The position numbers and the translations under genes are program-made. DNA of 64,000 nucleotides from Rhodobacteraceae bacterium HTCC2083 (GTDB lineage: Bacteria; Pseudomonadota; Alphaproteobacteria; Rhodobacterales; Rhodobacteraceae), in NCBI GenBank assembly GCA_000156115.1, contig DS995276.1, positions 1,501,523 through 1,565,522 of the forward strand, given 5' to 3'. Position 1 is the stretch's first letter; every line of letters starts with the position of its first letter. Below the pieces are notes generated by a model, which was not told where the DNA came from, ran no database searches, and saw nothing but the letters and a program-made list of their open reading frames with translations. This document shows positions 52,980 to 62,207 of the stretch, one piece after another.

Positions 52980-53441
52980 ATGCAACTATTGGTGAATGGT
53001 GAAGAACGCACGGTGGATGTCGAGGATGATATGCCACTGCTTTGGGTCCTTCGGGATGAGTTGGGTTTGAAGGGCACCAAGTATGGGTGTGGGATCGCGC
53101 AATGTGGTGCTTGTACTGTTCACATGGACGGTGTGGCGGTCCGCAGTTGTCAGGTCGCAGCAGCGACAGCGGATGGTGCTGAGGTTGTCACCATCGAAGG
53201 GCTTGGATCACCTGATGCTTTACACGCTGTGCAGGACGCATGGATCGCGCATCAGGTCGCGCAATGCGGATACTGTCAGTCCGGCCAGATCATGCAGGCT
53301 GCCTCATTGTTAGAGACAAACCCCGAACCCACAGATGATGACATCGACATCGTCATGGGCGGTAATCTGTGCCGTTGCGGCACCTATCCGCGTATTCGCG
53401 CTGCTGTGAAAACAGCCGCTGCTAAATTGCAGGAGGCTTGA
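52980..53441 (+). CDS. (2Fe-2S) subunit of a molybdenum hydroxylase (isoquinoline 1-oxidoreductase alpha-like)
   Basis: ATG 52980 has GGAGG five bases upstream; GTG 52968 would overlap that site. The 153-residue protein has the plant-type ferredoxin cluster ([14 protein letters not shown], then C near residue 60) and the second four-helix cluster ([21 protein letters not shown]). It passes electrons from the molybdopterin subunit encoded next. Such two-subunit enzymes hydroxylate N-heterocycles or aldehydes. Confidence 0.9.
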   Translation: MQLLVNGEERTVDVEDDMPLLWVLRDELGLKGTKYGCGIAQCGACTVHMDGVAVRSCQVAAATADGAEVVTIEGLGSPDALHAVQDAWIAHQVAQCGYCQSGQIMQAASLLETNPEPTDDDIDIVMGGNLCRCGTYPRIRAAVKTAAAKLQEA

Positions 53442-53444
53442 GCT

Positions 53445-55685
53445 ATGGGGCGTTTAAAGGCAATTGGTCGTCGGTCATTTCTTATTGGGTCCGCTGGGGT
53501 GCTTGGCGGTGTGGCGTTCGGGACTTTCATGGCGGTGCGACCGCATGATAATCCGCTCACGGCTGACTTGGCTGAAGGCGAAGTTGTGTTCAACGCGTTT
53601 GTGAAGCTTACCGCAGATGGCATCACTCTGATCGTGCCACATGCGGATATCGGTCAAGGCGTGCAATCAGCCCAAGCAGCACTGATCGCGGAAGAATTTG
53701 ACATCGAAGTCGACCAAGCCACCCTCAGCTTCGGCGATCCAGACCCCGCCTATTACAACACTGCCTTCGCCGACGAGGGCGTGCCGTTCATGTCATTCGA
53801 TGAAAGCACAGTGGCCGAAACGATGCGCGGTGTCGCGGGTGGCGTGATCAAGATGATCGGCTTGCAAGGCACAGGTGGATCAACCTCTATGTCGGATCAA
53901 TACGAAAAGCTAAGATTGGCCGGCGCTGTGGCCCGCGAAACAATAAAGGCCGCAGCGAGCCTGCGAACGGGCGTGCCCGTTGCGGACCTTCGAACAGCGA
54001 ATGCGTCGGTTATTTTGCCCAATGGTGAAACCATCGCCTATGTAGACCTCGCTGCAGAATCGTCCCAGATTTCGCCTGCCACCGACATTGCCCTGCGCGA
54101 TCCTTCTGAATGGCGCCACATCGGTAAACCGATGATGCGCACCGACACTGTTGCCAAAGCAACAGGAACGCAGACGTTCGGGATCGATCTTGATTTGGAC
54201 GGCATGGTCTATGCGTCTGTCCGCACGAACCCGCGTAAAGGCGGGGCGATGATTAGCTTTGATACAAAAAACGCGGAAAACATGCGCGGTGTGCAGGCGA
54301 TTGTCCCAGTCACCAATGGCATCGCCGCGATTGCTGACAACACTTGGCGAGCTATTCAAGCCGTAAATGAGGTTGTTTGTGAATGGGGTCCGGCCCCTTA
54401 TCCTGCCGAAACCGCAGCACACTGGGATGAAGTCGCCGCAAGTTTCGTCGACGACCGCCTTGATCAAGAGTGGCGGGTAGATGGTGACGTGGATGCTGCC
54501 CTTGCAGGTGAAAACAAAATAACAATCGAGAACCGCGCGCCTTATGTCGCGCATCAACCGCTGGAACCACTAAATGCAATCGTCAGGATCAGCGATGGTC
54601 TGGTCGAGGTTTGGACGGGTCACCAACTGCCCCGCTTTTTGCAACAACAGGTTGCTGCTGTAGTGGGTGTAGATGCGGACAGTGTGCAGTTCTACAACCA
54701 GTTTTCAGGCGGCAGCTTTGGTCACCGCTTAGAGTTTGAATACATCAAACAGGCAACCCAAATTGCAATGGCGATGCCAGGAACACCTGTAAAAATGACG
54801 TATAGCAGGGAAGAGGACTTCCTGCAGGACTACCCGCGCCAGCTCGCAATGTCGCGGGCGCAAGGTATCGTAGAGAACGGGCAAGTGACAGCTTTGTCGC
54901 TTGATATCGCGGCCCCATCTGTCTTGGCTTCGGGGGGGCAGCGGGCAGGCATAGTTACACCCGGACCAGATGCGCAGATCGTCGCAGGCGCTTGGAACAT
55001 GCCGTATGACATTCCCAGCCTACGGGTGCGCGGTTATCGCGTGCCTGAGCTGGCACCGATCAGTTCATGGCGTTCCGTTGGCGCAAGCCATGCAGGGTTC
55101 CTAGCTGAAAATACACTTGATGAGCTAATCCGCGCTGCGGGGGCTGATCCGATGGAAGAACGACTTCGGCTGGTCAATCACCCGGTTCACCGGACAGTTC
55201 TTGAAACGTTGGCCGAGATGTCGAACTGGGGGGGTGATCTTGGGCCAAATCGGGGCCGTGGTCTTGCTCTCGTCGAGAGTTTCGGCGTGCCCACAGCTGA
55301 GGTCATTGAGATTTCGATGACGGATTACGGCATTAAACTCGATAAGGTTTATGTGGTGGCGGACGTCGGTCAGGTGATCGATCCTGTGAATTTTGAGAAC
55401 CAAGTGCAAGGTGGCGTTGTCTGGGGTCTTGGCCACGCGATCAATTCAGAAATTACCTACTCTGACGGCGTGGCAGAGCAAACCAATTACCATGCAGCAG
55501 AAGGCATGCGGATTTTCCAAACCCCTGAAATTGTGGTGCGCGGCCTAGAGAATGCGACAAAGATTCGCGGGATAGGGGAGCCACCCGTGCCTCCGGCGGC
55601 CCCCGCGCTTGCAAGTGCGATCTTTGATCTGACAGGGGAACGCCCACGCGAGATGCCGTTCTTTAAATCTTTTGACTTCGTTTAG
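53445..55685 (+). CDS. Molybdopterin-binding subunit, isoquinoline 1-oxidoreductase beta/aldehyde dehydrogenase-like, Tat-exported
   Basis: The 746-residue protein begins with a twin-arginine signal (IGRRSFLIGSAGVLGGVAFG), predicting export of the folded enzyme. The body is the xanthine-dehydrogenase-family large subunit with GQGVQSAQAALIAEEFD, HADIGQ, GGSFGHRLEFEY and the C-terminal RGIGEPPVPPAAPALASAIF, whose Glu corresponds to the active-site base. The enzyme would oxidise a substrate in the periplasm and send electrons to the cytochrome encoded next. The substrate is unknown; quinoline, isoquinoline and aldehydes are all possible. Confidence 0.88.
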   Translation: MGRLKAIGRRSFLIGSAGVLGGVAFGTFMAVRPHDNPLTADLAEGEVVFNAFVKLTADGITLIVPHADIGQGVQSAQAALIAEEFDIEVDQATLSFGDPDPAYYNTAFADEGVPFMSFDESTVAETMRGVAGGVIKMIGLQGTGGSTSMSDQYEKLRLAGAVARETIKAAASLRTGVPVADLRTANASVILPNGETIAYVDLAAESSQISPATDIALRDPSEWRHIGKPMMRTDTVAKATGTQTFGIDLDLDGMVYASVRTNPRKGGAMISFDTKNAENMRGVQAIVPVTNGIAAIADNTWRAIQAVNEVVCEWGPAPYPAETAAHWDEVAASFVDDRLDQEWRVDGDVDAALAGENKITIENRAPYVAHQPLEPLNAIVRISDGLVEVWTGHQLPRFLQQQVAAVVGVDADSVQFYNQFSGGSFGHRLEFEYIKQATQIAMAMPGTPVKMTYSREEDFLQDYPRQLAMSRAQGIVENGQVTALSLDIAAPSVLASGGQRAGIVTPGPDAQIVAGAWNMPYDIPSLRVRGYRVPELAPISSWRSVGASHAGFLAENTLDELIRAAGADPMEERLRLVNHPVHRTVLETLAEMSNWGGDLGPNRGRGLALVESFGVPTAEVIEISMTDYGIKLDKVYVVADVGQVIDPVNFENQVQGGVVWGLGHAINSEITYSDGVAEQTNYHAAEGMRIFQTPEIVVRGLENATKIRGIGEPPVPPAAPALASAIFDLTGERPREMPFFKSFDFV

Positions 55686-55697
55686 GGGGCGGTTGGC

Positions 55698-56312
55698 ATG
55701 AAACGTATCCTCACTGTTATCTGCGTGATGAGCGTTGCCGGCGCGGCCTTTGCCGAAGGTGAAAACGTCAACATTGCGCCACCCGCAGAAGCGTCAGTCA
55801 GTCGCGCCGACGGGTTGGGAGCGTGGACGCGCATCTACGACGTCACATCCCACCCACGCTGTTCAAATTGCCATGTGGGGGCTAATAATATCCCTATGTG
55901 GTCAGGCCCAAGTTACGGCAACGCCCGCCCGCATGGCATGAATATTAACGCAGGTGACAGCCGAATCGGGGCTGAATATACGCAATGCAGCACGTGCCAT
56001 GCCTTCCGCGAAGATGTCAACGACGTGCCACATGCCGCCCCGCAAGTCGCCATGAACTGGCAACTGGCCCCCGTTGAGGCCGAATGGTTTGGCAAAACGT
56101 CAGATGAAATCTGTAATCAATTGCGAGACCCCGAACGCAACGGTGGCCGTGATTTCAACGACATTGCAAGCCATCTTGACCATGACTTGATCCTGCATTG
56201 GGCATGGAATCCGGGCGAAGGCAGAGAGCCAGCACCCTATAGCTTGCAAGAACATGTGAACGATATCCTTGCATGGGGCGTTGCAGGTTACCCTTGCGCA
56301 AACGACGAATGA
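55698..56312 (+). CDS. Periplasmic diheme c-type cytochrome
   Basis: A signal peptide (MKRILTVICVMSVAGAAFA) is followed by a 185-residue mature part with two heme motifs, CSNCH and CSTCH, and several Met/His residues for distal ligation. It is 12 bases downstream of the molybdenum subunit. I read it as the electron acceptor that carries electrons from the hydroxylase to the respiratory chain. Similar cytochromes accompany exported aldehyde/isoquinoline-type enzymes. Confidence 0.82.
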   Translation: MKRILTVICVMSVAGAAFAEGENVNIAPPAEASVSRADGLGAWTRIYDVTSHPRCSNCHVGANNIPMWSGPSYGNARPHGMNINAGDSRIGAEYTQCSTCHAFREDVNDVPHAAPQVAMNWQLAPVEAEWFGKTSDEICNQLRDPERNGGRDFNDIASHLDHDLILHWAWNPGEGREPAPYSLQEHVNDILAWGVAGYPCANDE

Positions 56313-56320
56313 GGTCAGAC

Positions 56321-56668
56321 ATGACACAGACTAGCACTGCTATGCGCTGGGGCGCTTACTTTACCGCATTGTCCGCGGGCCTCCACCTTCTTGCGCTTCC
56401 CGTAAGTAGGTTTAGTGCGGATGCGTTGATACTGCTTCCCTTCGCGCTTGTATACGCGGGTTTTGCTTATGGTTTATTCCGAGGCTGGCGGTGGCTGGCT
56501 TATGTTGTCTTCATTGTCCTGCTCGTTGGCATAAGCCTCGCGATTGCCCGTATCTGGGCAAATGGTGATGTCCCAAGATGGATTTACATGGGTATCGCAG
56601 GGGCAAATATTCTGTCCGTTACCACGTTGTTTGTAGCGTTGTGGAAACAGCCGGATGTGATTACTTGA
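56321..56668 (+). CDS. Small four-helix membrane protein of the hydroxylase operon
   Basis: ATG 56321 has GAGG six bases before it. The 115-residue protein has four hydrophobic segments (LSAGLHLLALPV, LILLPFALVYAGFAYGLF, LAYVVFIVLLVGISLAIA, GIAGANILSVTTLFVALW). No family recognised. As the fourth gene of the operon it may anchor or connect the cytochrome to the membrane. It ends directly against the IS5-type remnant. Confidence 0.7.
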   Translation: MTQTSTAMRWGAYFTALSAGLHLLALPVSRFSADALILLPFALVYAGFAYGLFRGWRWLAYVVFIVLLVGISLAIARIWANGDVPRWIYMGIAGANILSVTTLFVALWKQPDVIT

Positions 56669-56671
56669 TTG

Positions 56672-57660
56672 AGGCTTTGTTGCACAAATCAGGTGAAGGA
56701 CGCTCTTCCCCTTACCCCTTACGGACTCAGCCTACAGGCTCAGTGACGGGTATGCCAAGAGCCGTGTAGCGGTTGAGGACGGCGATGCGGACGTGGATTT
56801 CTGCAACCTGCCAATCAAAGTCCCTCGCCATCAGCGATTGGCCAAGTAGTTTCATGCAATGCATCTTCGTTTCGACGCGGCTTCGGCGGTGGTATCCGCT
56901 CCAACGTCGCCGCAAGGTGCGGCCCAGATATTGCTGCGCACTGACCGCTTCGTTTCGGGCAATCGCTCTGGCGCTCGTCGGCTTGCAAGGCTTGGCATTC
57001 TTGCGCGGAGGGATCACGGCACTGGCACCTCTGGTGGCAATCGCCTCGTGGCATTTACGCGTGTCATATGCCCCATCAGCTGTGACGCTGCCGATGTCCT
57101 GATCGGGCGGGATTTGGTTCAGAAGTTATGGCAGCATGGGAGCATCTCCGACGTTGCTGTTGCCGACCTCGACCGTCCGAACCTCCAGTGTTTCTTCCTC
57201 AATTCCAATATGTATTTTTCGCCAGATGCGGCGTTTGGGGCCGCCATGCTTCCGGGCGTTCCACTCGCTTTCACCTTCGGCCTTGATATCTGTGCTGTCG
57301 ATAAGGAGGTGCAATGGACCTTTGGAGCCTCGATATGACAGGCCCACATTCAGTGTTCTCTGGCCCCTCTCGGCAGATTGCTTTGCAATCGCCTGCCGGG
57401 CAACGGACGACATAAGGTGCTGAAGTCCGGCGCGGTCCAGTCCAGCCCGACTAATCGTAACAGGCTCTGGACGAACCCAGTTGTCTGCCGAAGCGGCATG
57501 CCAATACCAAGATGGATAGCACCGTTCGATATTTTGGTGTCGAACTTGAAGATGCTTTGGCCATTTCAGAGGCTATCGAAATCTGAGAACGAGGGCCGCT
57601 TACAGGTGCGGCTCGAAGCATGCGTAATTGGGCTACCCTCTATTCTGAGGTCGAGCTCCC
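56672..57660 (-). mobile_element. Decayed IS5-family element, truncated at the IS110 boundary
   Basis: Reading the minus strand, segments of an IS5-group transposase appear in different frames: MPLRQTTGFVQSLLRL and LDWTAPDFSTL (57400-57535), YRGSKGPLHLLIDSTDIKAEG with RKHGGPKRRIWRKIH (57126-57413), then VIPPRKNAKPCK, RWSGYHRRSRVETKMHC and ALGIPVTEPVG (56727-57017). The frames are broken by shifts and a stop, so it is dead. The outer inverted repeat GGCTTTGTTGCACAAAT lies at 56673, but the matching right end is absent. Confidence 0.82.
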
Positions 57661-57700
57661 GATAGGATCACAGGATATCTGTGAACAAGGGAGATAGAAG

Positions 57701-58735
57701 ATGGAATATTTTGCCGGAATAGACGTATCGCTGCGATCCTGTGCGCTTTGCATTGTTGATGGCAAGGGAAACGTGCTGCTTGAACGAGAGCTGCCTTGTG
57801 AGGTCAGCGACATCGCTGAATGCCTTCGCGCATTTCCCTATCCGATTGAACGGGTTGGTTTTGAGGCTGGTACGATGAGTCAGCATCTGTTCTTTGGCCT
57901 GACCAAAGTAGGGTTTGACGTCGTTTGTATGGAGGCGCGTCAGGTCAATGCCGCGCTTTCAGCAATGCGCAACAAGACAGACAAGAATGACGCACGCGGC
58001 ATTGCTCAAGTCCTACGCACCGGCTGGTTCAGCCCTGTTCACATGAAGAGCCGCGAAGCGCATGGCGTCCGTGCCTTGCTGAGCACCCGCAAAGCGCTTC
58101 TGAAGAAGACGATGGATCTTGCCAATGAGGTTCGTGGGCTGTTGAAGGTTTTTGGTATTCGCCTCCCAATGACCGTGAAGCACGGCAGCTTCGACGGTGT
58201 CGTGCGACCGTTGATCGAGATGGACGAGGTTTTGGTCCATGCTTTGGTGCCGCTGTTGGATGCACGCGTCGCCCTGTACGAACACTTTTTGGAGCTAGAT
58301 CGCAGGGTCAAACGCGCCGCCAGCCAAGATGAGGTTTGCATGCGGATGATGACGGTGCCAGGCGTCGGACCAATTGCATCTCTCACCTTCAAAGCGGCTG
58401 TCGATGATCCGACGCGCTTCAAACGGTCACGGACTGTTGGTGCGCATTTTGGTCTGACACCGCGACGCTACCAGTCTGGTGAACATGACAATCCTGGCCG
58501 CATATCGAAAGCTGGGGATCGAGATGTACGCGCAACTTTGTACGCTGCAGCCAACGCTTTGCTTATGCGTACGATGGCGGGGTCCCAGATCAAGTCATGG
58601 GGCATGCGTCTGGTGCGCACCAAAGGGCGTCGTCGCGCTGTTGTTGCCGTCGCCCGCAAACTCGCCGTCTTGCTCCACAGGATGTGGACGGATGGCACCG
58701 AATTCCGTCAGGAGAACGTAGGAGGCATGGCATGA
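57701..58735 (+). CDS. IS110-family transposase (DEDD recombinase)
   Basis: The 344-residue protein has the RuvC-like N-terminal DEDD residues: Asp in YFAGIDVSLRS, Glu in GFEAGTMSQ, and NKTDKNDARGIAQ. The C-terminal Tnp20 domain has MMTVPGVGPIASLTFKAA, a serine near FKRSRTVGAHFGLTPRRYQSG and GRISKAGDRDVRATLY. The C-terminal serine and DEDD residues are the catalytic set of the family. The frame is intact, so the element may be active. Confidence 0.93.
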   Translation: MEYFAGIDVSLRSCALCIVDGKGNVLLERELPCEVSDIAECLRAFPYPIERVGFEAGTMSQHLFFGLTKVGFDVVCMEARQVNAALSAMRNKTDKNDARGIAQVLRTGWFSPVHMKSREAHGVRALLSTRKALLKKTMDLANEVRGLLKVFGIRLPMTVKHGSFDGVVRPLIEMDEVLVHALVPLLDARVALYEHFLELDRRVKRAASQDEVCMRMMTVPGVGPIASLTFKAAVDDPTRFKRSRTVGAHFGLTPRRYQSGEHDNPGRISKAGDRDVRATLYAAANALLMRTMAGSQIKSWGMRLVRTKGRRRAVVAVARKLAVLLHRMWTDGTEFRQENVGGMA

Positions 58736-58738
58736 TCT

Positions 58739-58985
58739 GAACAGCCGGGCCCCAATCCTGACGGGGTCGTCCCTCACCGGACGAGGTTCGTGGAAGAAGC
58801 CGAAAATGTCTGCTGCGCATCTTGAAGCGCGTCTCAAAGCAAGGCTCTCCGCGTCCGATCCGACATATGCGTGCAGCGGTGCCAACACGGCATCAACCAG
58901 ACTGCGAAGAGAAGCGTGACCCGGATGAGTGACAATGACCCGAAAGAAAGAAGGAAAATGAGCTTGACCCAAACACCCAATTAGA
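58739..58985 (+). ncRNA. Candidate bridge-RNA region of the IS110 element
   Basis: This segment is non-coding on both strands as far as I can see, GC-rich, and lies directly after the transposase gene. IS110-family elements encode a structured RNA in such regions that pairs with donor and target DNA. I see GGTCGTCCCTCACCGGACGAGG as a possible hairpin-rich part near 58764-58785, but no fold was computed. The rest of the gap to 59192 holds nothing recognisable. Confidence 0.35.
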
Positions 58986-59192
58986 GAAGGAGACTTTCAT
59001 CATACAATGCCACCGCTGCGGTGCGGCCCGTCGTTCCGGACTTTCGCTGCAGGTGCAAAATCGAGCCGACAGCGAACTGGTAGCTCTGGGGACAAAACAA
59101 AGGGTGCCCTTAAGAACCTCAATGGCCATTCGGCGTCAACTGGCCGCGTGACCCAACTGGCGCGAAGTGGGTCTTCAAGGTGGAGGGTAATC

Positions 59193-60029
59193 CTATTCGG
59201 ACTGGGCCAAAAACTCGGCCCACTGGGGATGGCAAAATTCGCTATACCGCTTCATGGCGTGAACCAGTTTCTTGCGCTTGGACGCATCAATGCAGTCTGT
59301 AGGTAGAAGAGGGTCAGCGTTTATTTGGCGGATAACATGTTCACCAATTAGGAATGTTTCCCGCGTTATGGTGTGTAAGTCTTGCTGCCTCAGTTTCTGC
59401 TCGCTGTGTTGAAGTAGCTCAACCCCTTTTTCATAGTTCGCGTTCAAGGTATCACTGCCCCATAGAACGAGAGCGGAGTGTGGCTGACCGTGCTCAATCA
59501 CATCAGACCGCAACAATATTGCATCCGTCTCCAGCCCAAGCTTGCAAAGGTCCACATACATCTGTGGTGGCGTGCAAACTAGATTGTCAGGCCTGATCCA
59601 AACACCATCTACGAGTTCTTTGAATCCAAACAACCTGAAGGCGCGCTCACGCTTACGTACATTGCGTCGGTTTGCTTTGCCTAAGTGTGCTGTGTGAACG
59701 CAAATCCATCCGCCTTTCCAGCCGCGTATTCGGTCCAGCGTAGTCATCCATTCGGATGCTTTGTCTCTGAGCACTAAACCATTCGGACCGATCGTATAAA
59801 CGCCACGCCTGACTGTTTTGAGCAGTTCTTCCTTTACCAATCGCCCAGCGGTGACGCGGATGGCGGCTGGCTTTTGACCCAACAACTCTCCCCATGCGAC
59901 CAACTGGCGAAGGGACAATGTGGCCATGCGGGGCTGACTTAGCAAAGACAAAATTAGTCGTTTCGCACTGGGCCGCCGTTCACGCTTCAAAAGGCCATCG
60001 AGGTCGAGAACATTCACATTTGACAGCAT
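59193..60029 (-). CDS. PaaX-like transcriptional regulator
   Basis: The 278-residue protein has a winged-helix N-terminal part (SAKRLILSLLSQPR, LSLRQLVAWGELLGQKPAAIRVTAGRLVKEELLKTVRRGVYTIG), followed by the longer C-terminal PaaX body with WICVHTAHLGKANRRNVRKRERAFRLFGFKELVDGVWIRPDNL. PaaX represses phenylacetate catabolism through its CoA ester; this member is more distant, so the effector is unknown. It lies 8 bases downstream of the Rieske gene on the same strand and likely controls it. Confidence 0.75.
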   Translation of the reverse strand: MLSNVNVLDLDGLLKRERRPSAKRLILSLLSQPRMATLSLRQLVAWGELLGQKPAAIRVTAGRLVKEELLKTVRRGVYTIGPNGLVLRDKASEWMTTLDRIRGWKGGWICVHTAHLGKANRRNVRKRERAFRLFGFKELVDGVWIRPDNLVCTPPQMYVDLCKLGLETDAILLRSDVIEHGQPHSALVLWGSDTLNANYEKGVELLQHSEQKLRQQDLHTITRETFLIGEHVIRQINADPLLPTDCIDASKRKKLVHAMKRYSEFCHPQWAEFLAQSE

Positions 60030-60036
60030 TCACATC

Positions 60037-61203
60037 TTACCCAAGTTCGCGACTGAGACCCGCATGAAGACGCCCGATTGCGCTTTCGAACAACCCAAAT
60101 GTCAGATGTTCGTTTGCACCGCTGTGCAGCCCTTGCTGCGCTGACATGACGACTTCGCGATCCTCAATTGCACCGGTTTTCGCAAAAGCCTGCCCTTGCA
60201 AGATCGACTCCGTCATCGTTTTGCGTTCCTCAGCAGTCCCCGTCGCAACGCGGCCAAGCAGATAGGTATGTTGGCGCGTCTTTTCTAGCCCGAGAGGTTC
60301 GAGAACCACAACTTGCAGACAATTGGGAAAGGTAGAAACAATCACGTTTGGAAAGAGATGATAAAGTTGGGTCATGCGGCCATTTGTTGACCAGCCTTTC
60401 TGCGGTTTATTGCGCAGACTTTCGATGGTTTGGTAGGGGAAAGTGACTCGGCTGTTGCCTCCGAACGCTTCCACAACAGTCAGATTGTCATACTGAACCG
60501 GGAAAAATGTCTTCGTGTGCGTTGCGCGAATATGGTAACCCTCAAGCGCGCTTTCAATGAACAGCTTCCAGTTGGCGTCCACGTCCATTTCATCGATTTC
60601 GACAAGCTCGTAGTTATCAGGAATAATTTGGGGAATGAGGTCCAAGCTGGATGCCGTCGTATCTGAAGCTTCTTGGCCGACATACACCAGACCATTGATT
60701 TCTTTGCTCGGCACAGGAACAAGACCACTCGTTTTGGTGTCAACTTCGGGAAAGCCGCTACCATGCGTGATGTTCTTCAACTGACCGTCCAAAGCATAAG
60801 CCCACCCATGATAAGGGCAAACGAGAACGCGCTTACAGCCATGGCCTTGTGCCAATTGCACCCCGCGATGGCGGCACGCATTTCTGAATACCTTCGCTGT
60901 GCCGTCCTCGGCACGAACGGCGATCAGCGGCACGCCAGCTGCAGACCGTGCAACGTAATCGCCAGTATTTGACAGCGCAAGACTTGGGCAAAACACGACA
61001 AAAGAGCTCTTTATGAGACCCAGTTCGGCGTCTAATCGCTCCTGCGATCTGTAGTTTGAAACTGGCTCACTCCATGTTTCTGCCCCAAGGTCAGTGGTCT
61101 TGTTATCAATATGATTGAAAATCTGAAGAACCATTTCTTGCGTATTCAAAAGAGGTTGCTGGGCTGAGTGGTGTGACGCAAGCGGTGTGGCGATTCTAGA
61201 CAT
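60037..61203 (-). CDS. Rieske non-heme iron oxygenase, large (alpha) subunit
   Basis: ATG 61203 has GGAG upstream (ATGGAGCTCGTC), and gives a 388-residue protein; the frame from 61245 is longer. The Rieske cluster ligands are CRHRG and CPYHGW; the catalytic iron ligands include the His pair in LEGYHIRATH. Such enzymes hydroxylate or demethylate aromatic or quaternary-ammonium substrates with help from a reductase, which is not in the window. The promoter region upstream is AT-rich (61246-61290). Co-transcribed with the PaaX-like gene. Confidence 0.87.
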   Translation of the reverse strand: MSRIATPLASHHSAQQPLLNTQEMVLQIFNHIDNKTTDLGAETWSEPVSNYRSQERLDAELGLIKSSFVVFCPSLALSNTGDYVARSAAGVPLIAVRAEDGTAKVFRNACRHRGVQLAQGHGCKRVLVCPYHGWAYALDGQLKNITHGSGFPEVDTKTSGLVPVPSKEINGLVYVGQEASDTTASSLDLIPQIIPDNYELVEIDEMDVDANWKLFIESALEGYHIRATHTKTFFPVQYDNLTVVEAFGGNSRVTFPYQTIESLRNKPQKGWSTNGRMTQLYHLFPNVIVSTFPNCLQVVVLEPLGLEKTRQHTYLLGRVATGTAEERKTMTESILQGQAFAKTGAIEDREVVMSAQQGLHSGANEHLTFGLFESAIGRLHAGLSRELG

Positions 61204-61355
61204 GACGAGCTCCATTAATAAGCGTTTTGGATCGAATGAGGCCATGATAAAAGAAACAAAATTTCAAAACAATATGCAAAAGTTGTTACAATTTCTCTTG
61301 TCATTGAACACTGCCCACAGTCCTTACCCGAGTGTTGCTTTTGGGTTGTGGGCTG

Positions 61356-61607
61356 TTAGAGCATTCTTTGAAATGTCGGCAGTTCAGAAGGGCTTGGTTC
61401 CGCCCCAAGCTCTACAGCACAGAGATCACACGGGATGGCCTCAATTGTACGGTCATAGGTTGCTTGGTCAGCTGGTCTACGAGCTCTCTTGCGGGTCTCG
61501 TAATAAGCTTCATACCCGCTCATTTGGACCTGTACTTCTGTGATGAGCGCCTTGAGGTTATCCGTCTTTGCACACAAGAAAGGGTTGAATGCGCGGGCTT
61601 TGTTCAT
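61356..61607 (-). CDS. Short conserved-looking ORF, unrecognised
   Basis: The 83-residue frame encodes FNPFLCAKTDNLKALITEVQVQMSGYEAYYETRKRARRPADQATYDRTIEAIPCDLCAVEL in parts, with a regular charged helical pattern and a normal-looking start. Rhodobacteraceae proteins with a similar [R/K]RARR..DQ..[F/Y]..T.EA..CDL pattern occur near mobile elements, as I recall, but I cannot name a family. It could be an intact small protein or a fragment. The region 61608-62134 around it holds no convincing gene. Confidence 0.35.
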   Translation of the reverse strand: MNKARAFNPFLCAKTDNLKALITEVQVQMSGYEAYYETRKRARRPADQATYDRTIEAIPCDLCAVELGAEPSPSELPTFQRML

Positions 61608-62207
61608 TCAAAAAATATCCAGCAGAATATCAATCACCACACCCGCTCCATATGTTCCCGCATGACCTCCAGAGCATACCCGGAACCGTAGCTGGCTGCC
61701 ACTCCGCTCGAGGTGGAAATGGCGGAAACCGGACTTTCTCTGCGGCTGCGCGGTCTCAGGGGGGACTAGCAACAGCTGCCATTCAATGAGTGGCTAAATC
61801 CAGCGAAGCTGCGACCGATCCAACGGCGGCTGCGAGCCCACACCGTGAATTGGTTTTTTGTGCTGCGCGCGCACACAGCGCGAAAATTGCGGCAAGCGCA
61901 AAAAATCTCATGCTGCCATGCGGCGGGATAACCGGCCATTCGTGCACTGCGCAGCGAAGAAATCTTCCCCCAATTCACAGATCGCGGGACTTTTCTGCCG
62001 TTAATTGGGCCCATTTCTATTTCCATTTTGAGACTATTGAGCGTCCTTTTAATTCGAATTCTGAGGTAATCGAGACGTCTGTCGCCTTCTGATATTTGGT
62101 GTCTGACCATTAGTAGGACATCAATTCGTGCCTCAAAATGAATGTAGTAACGGCATAATACCACTCCCTCCCCGATTACTGATAAGCATCGGGTCAGAGG
62201 AGAAAAC

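Larger units (their letters stand above)
57662..58990 (+). mobile_element. IS110-family insertion sequence
   Basis: One intact transposase gene is followed by about 250 noncoding bases before different sequence begins near 58990. Only about 40 bases precede the gene. IS110-type elements lack clear inverted repeats, so the ends are estimated from where the IS5 remnant stops and from AGGAGACTT near 58990. The long tail sits where the IS1111 subgroup places its noncoding RNA. Confidence 0.7.
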
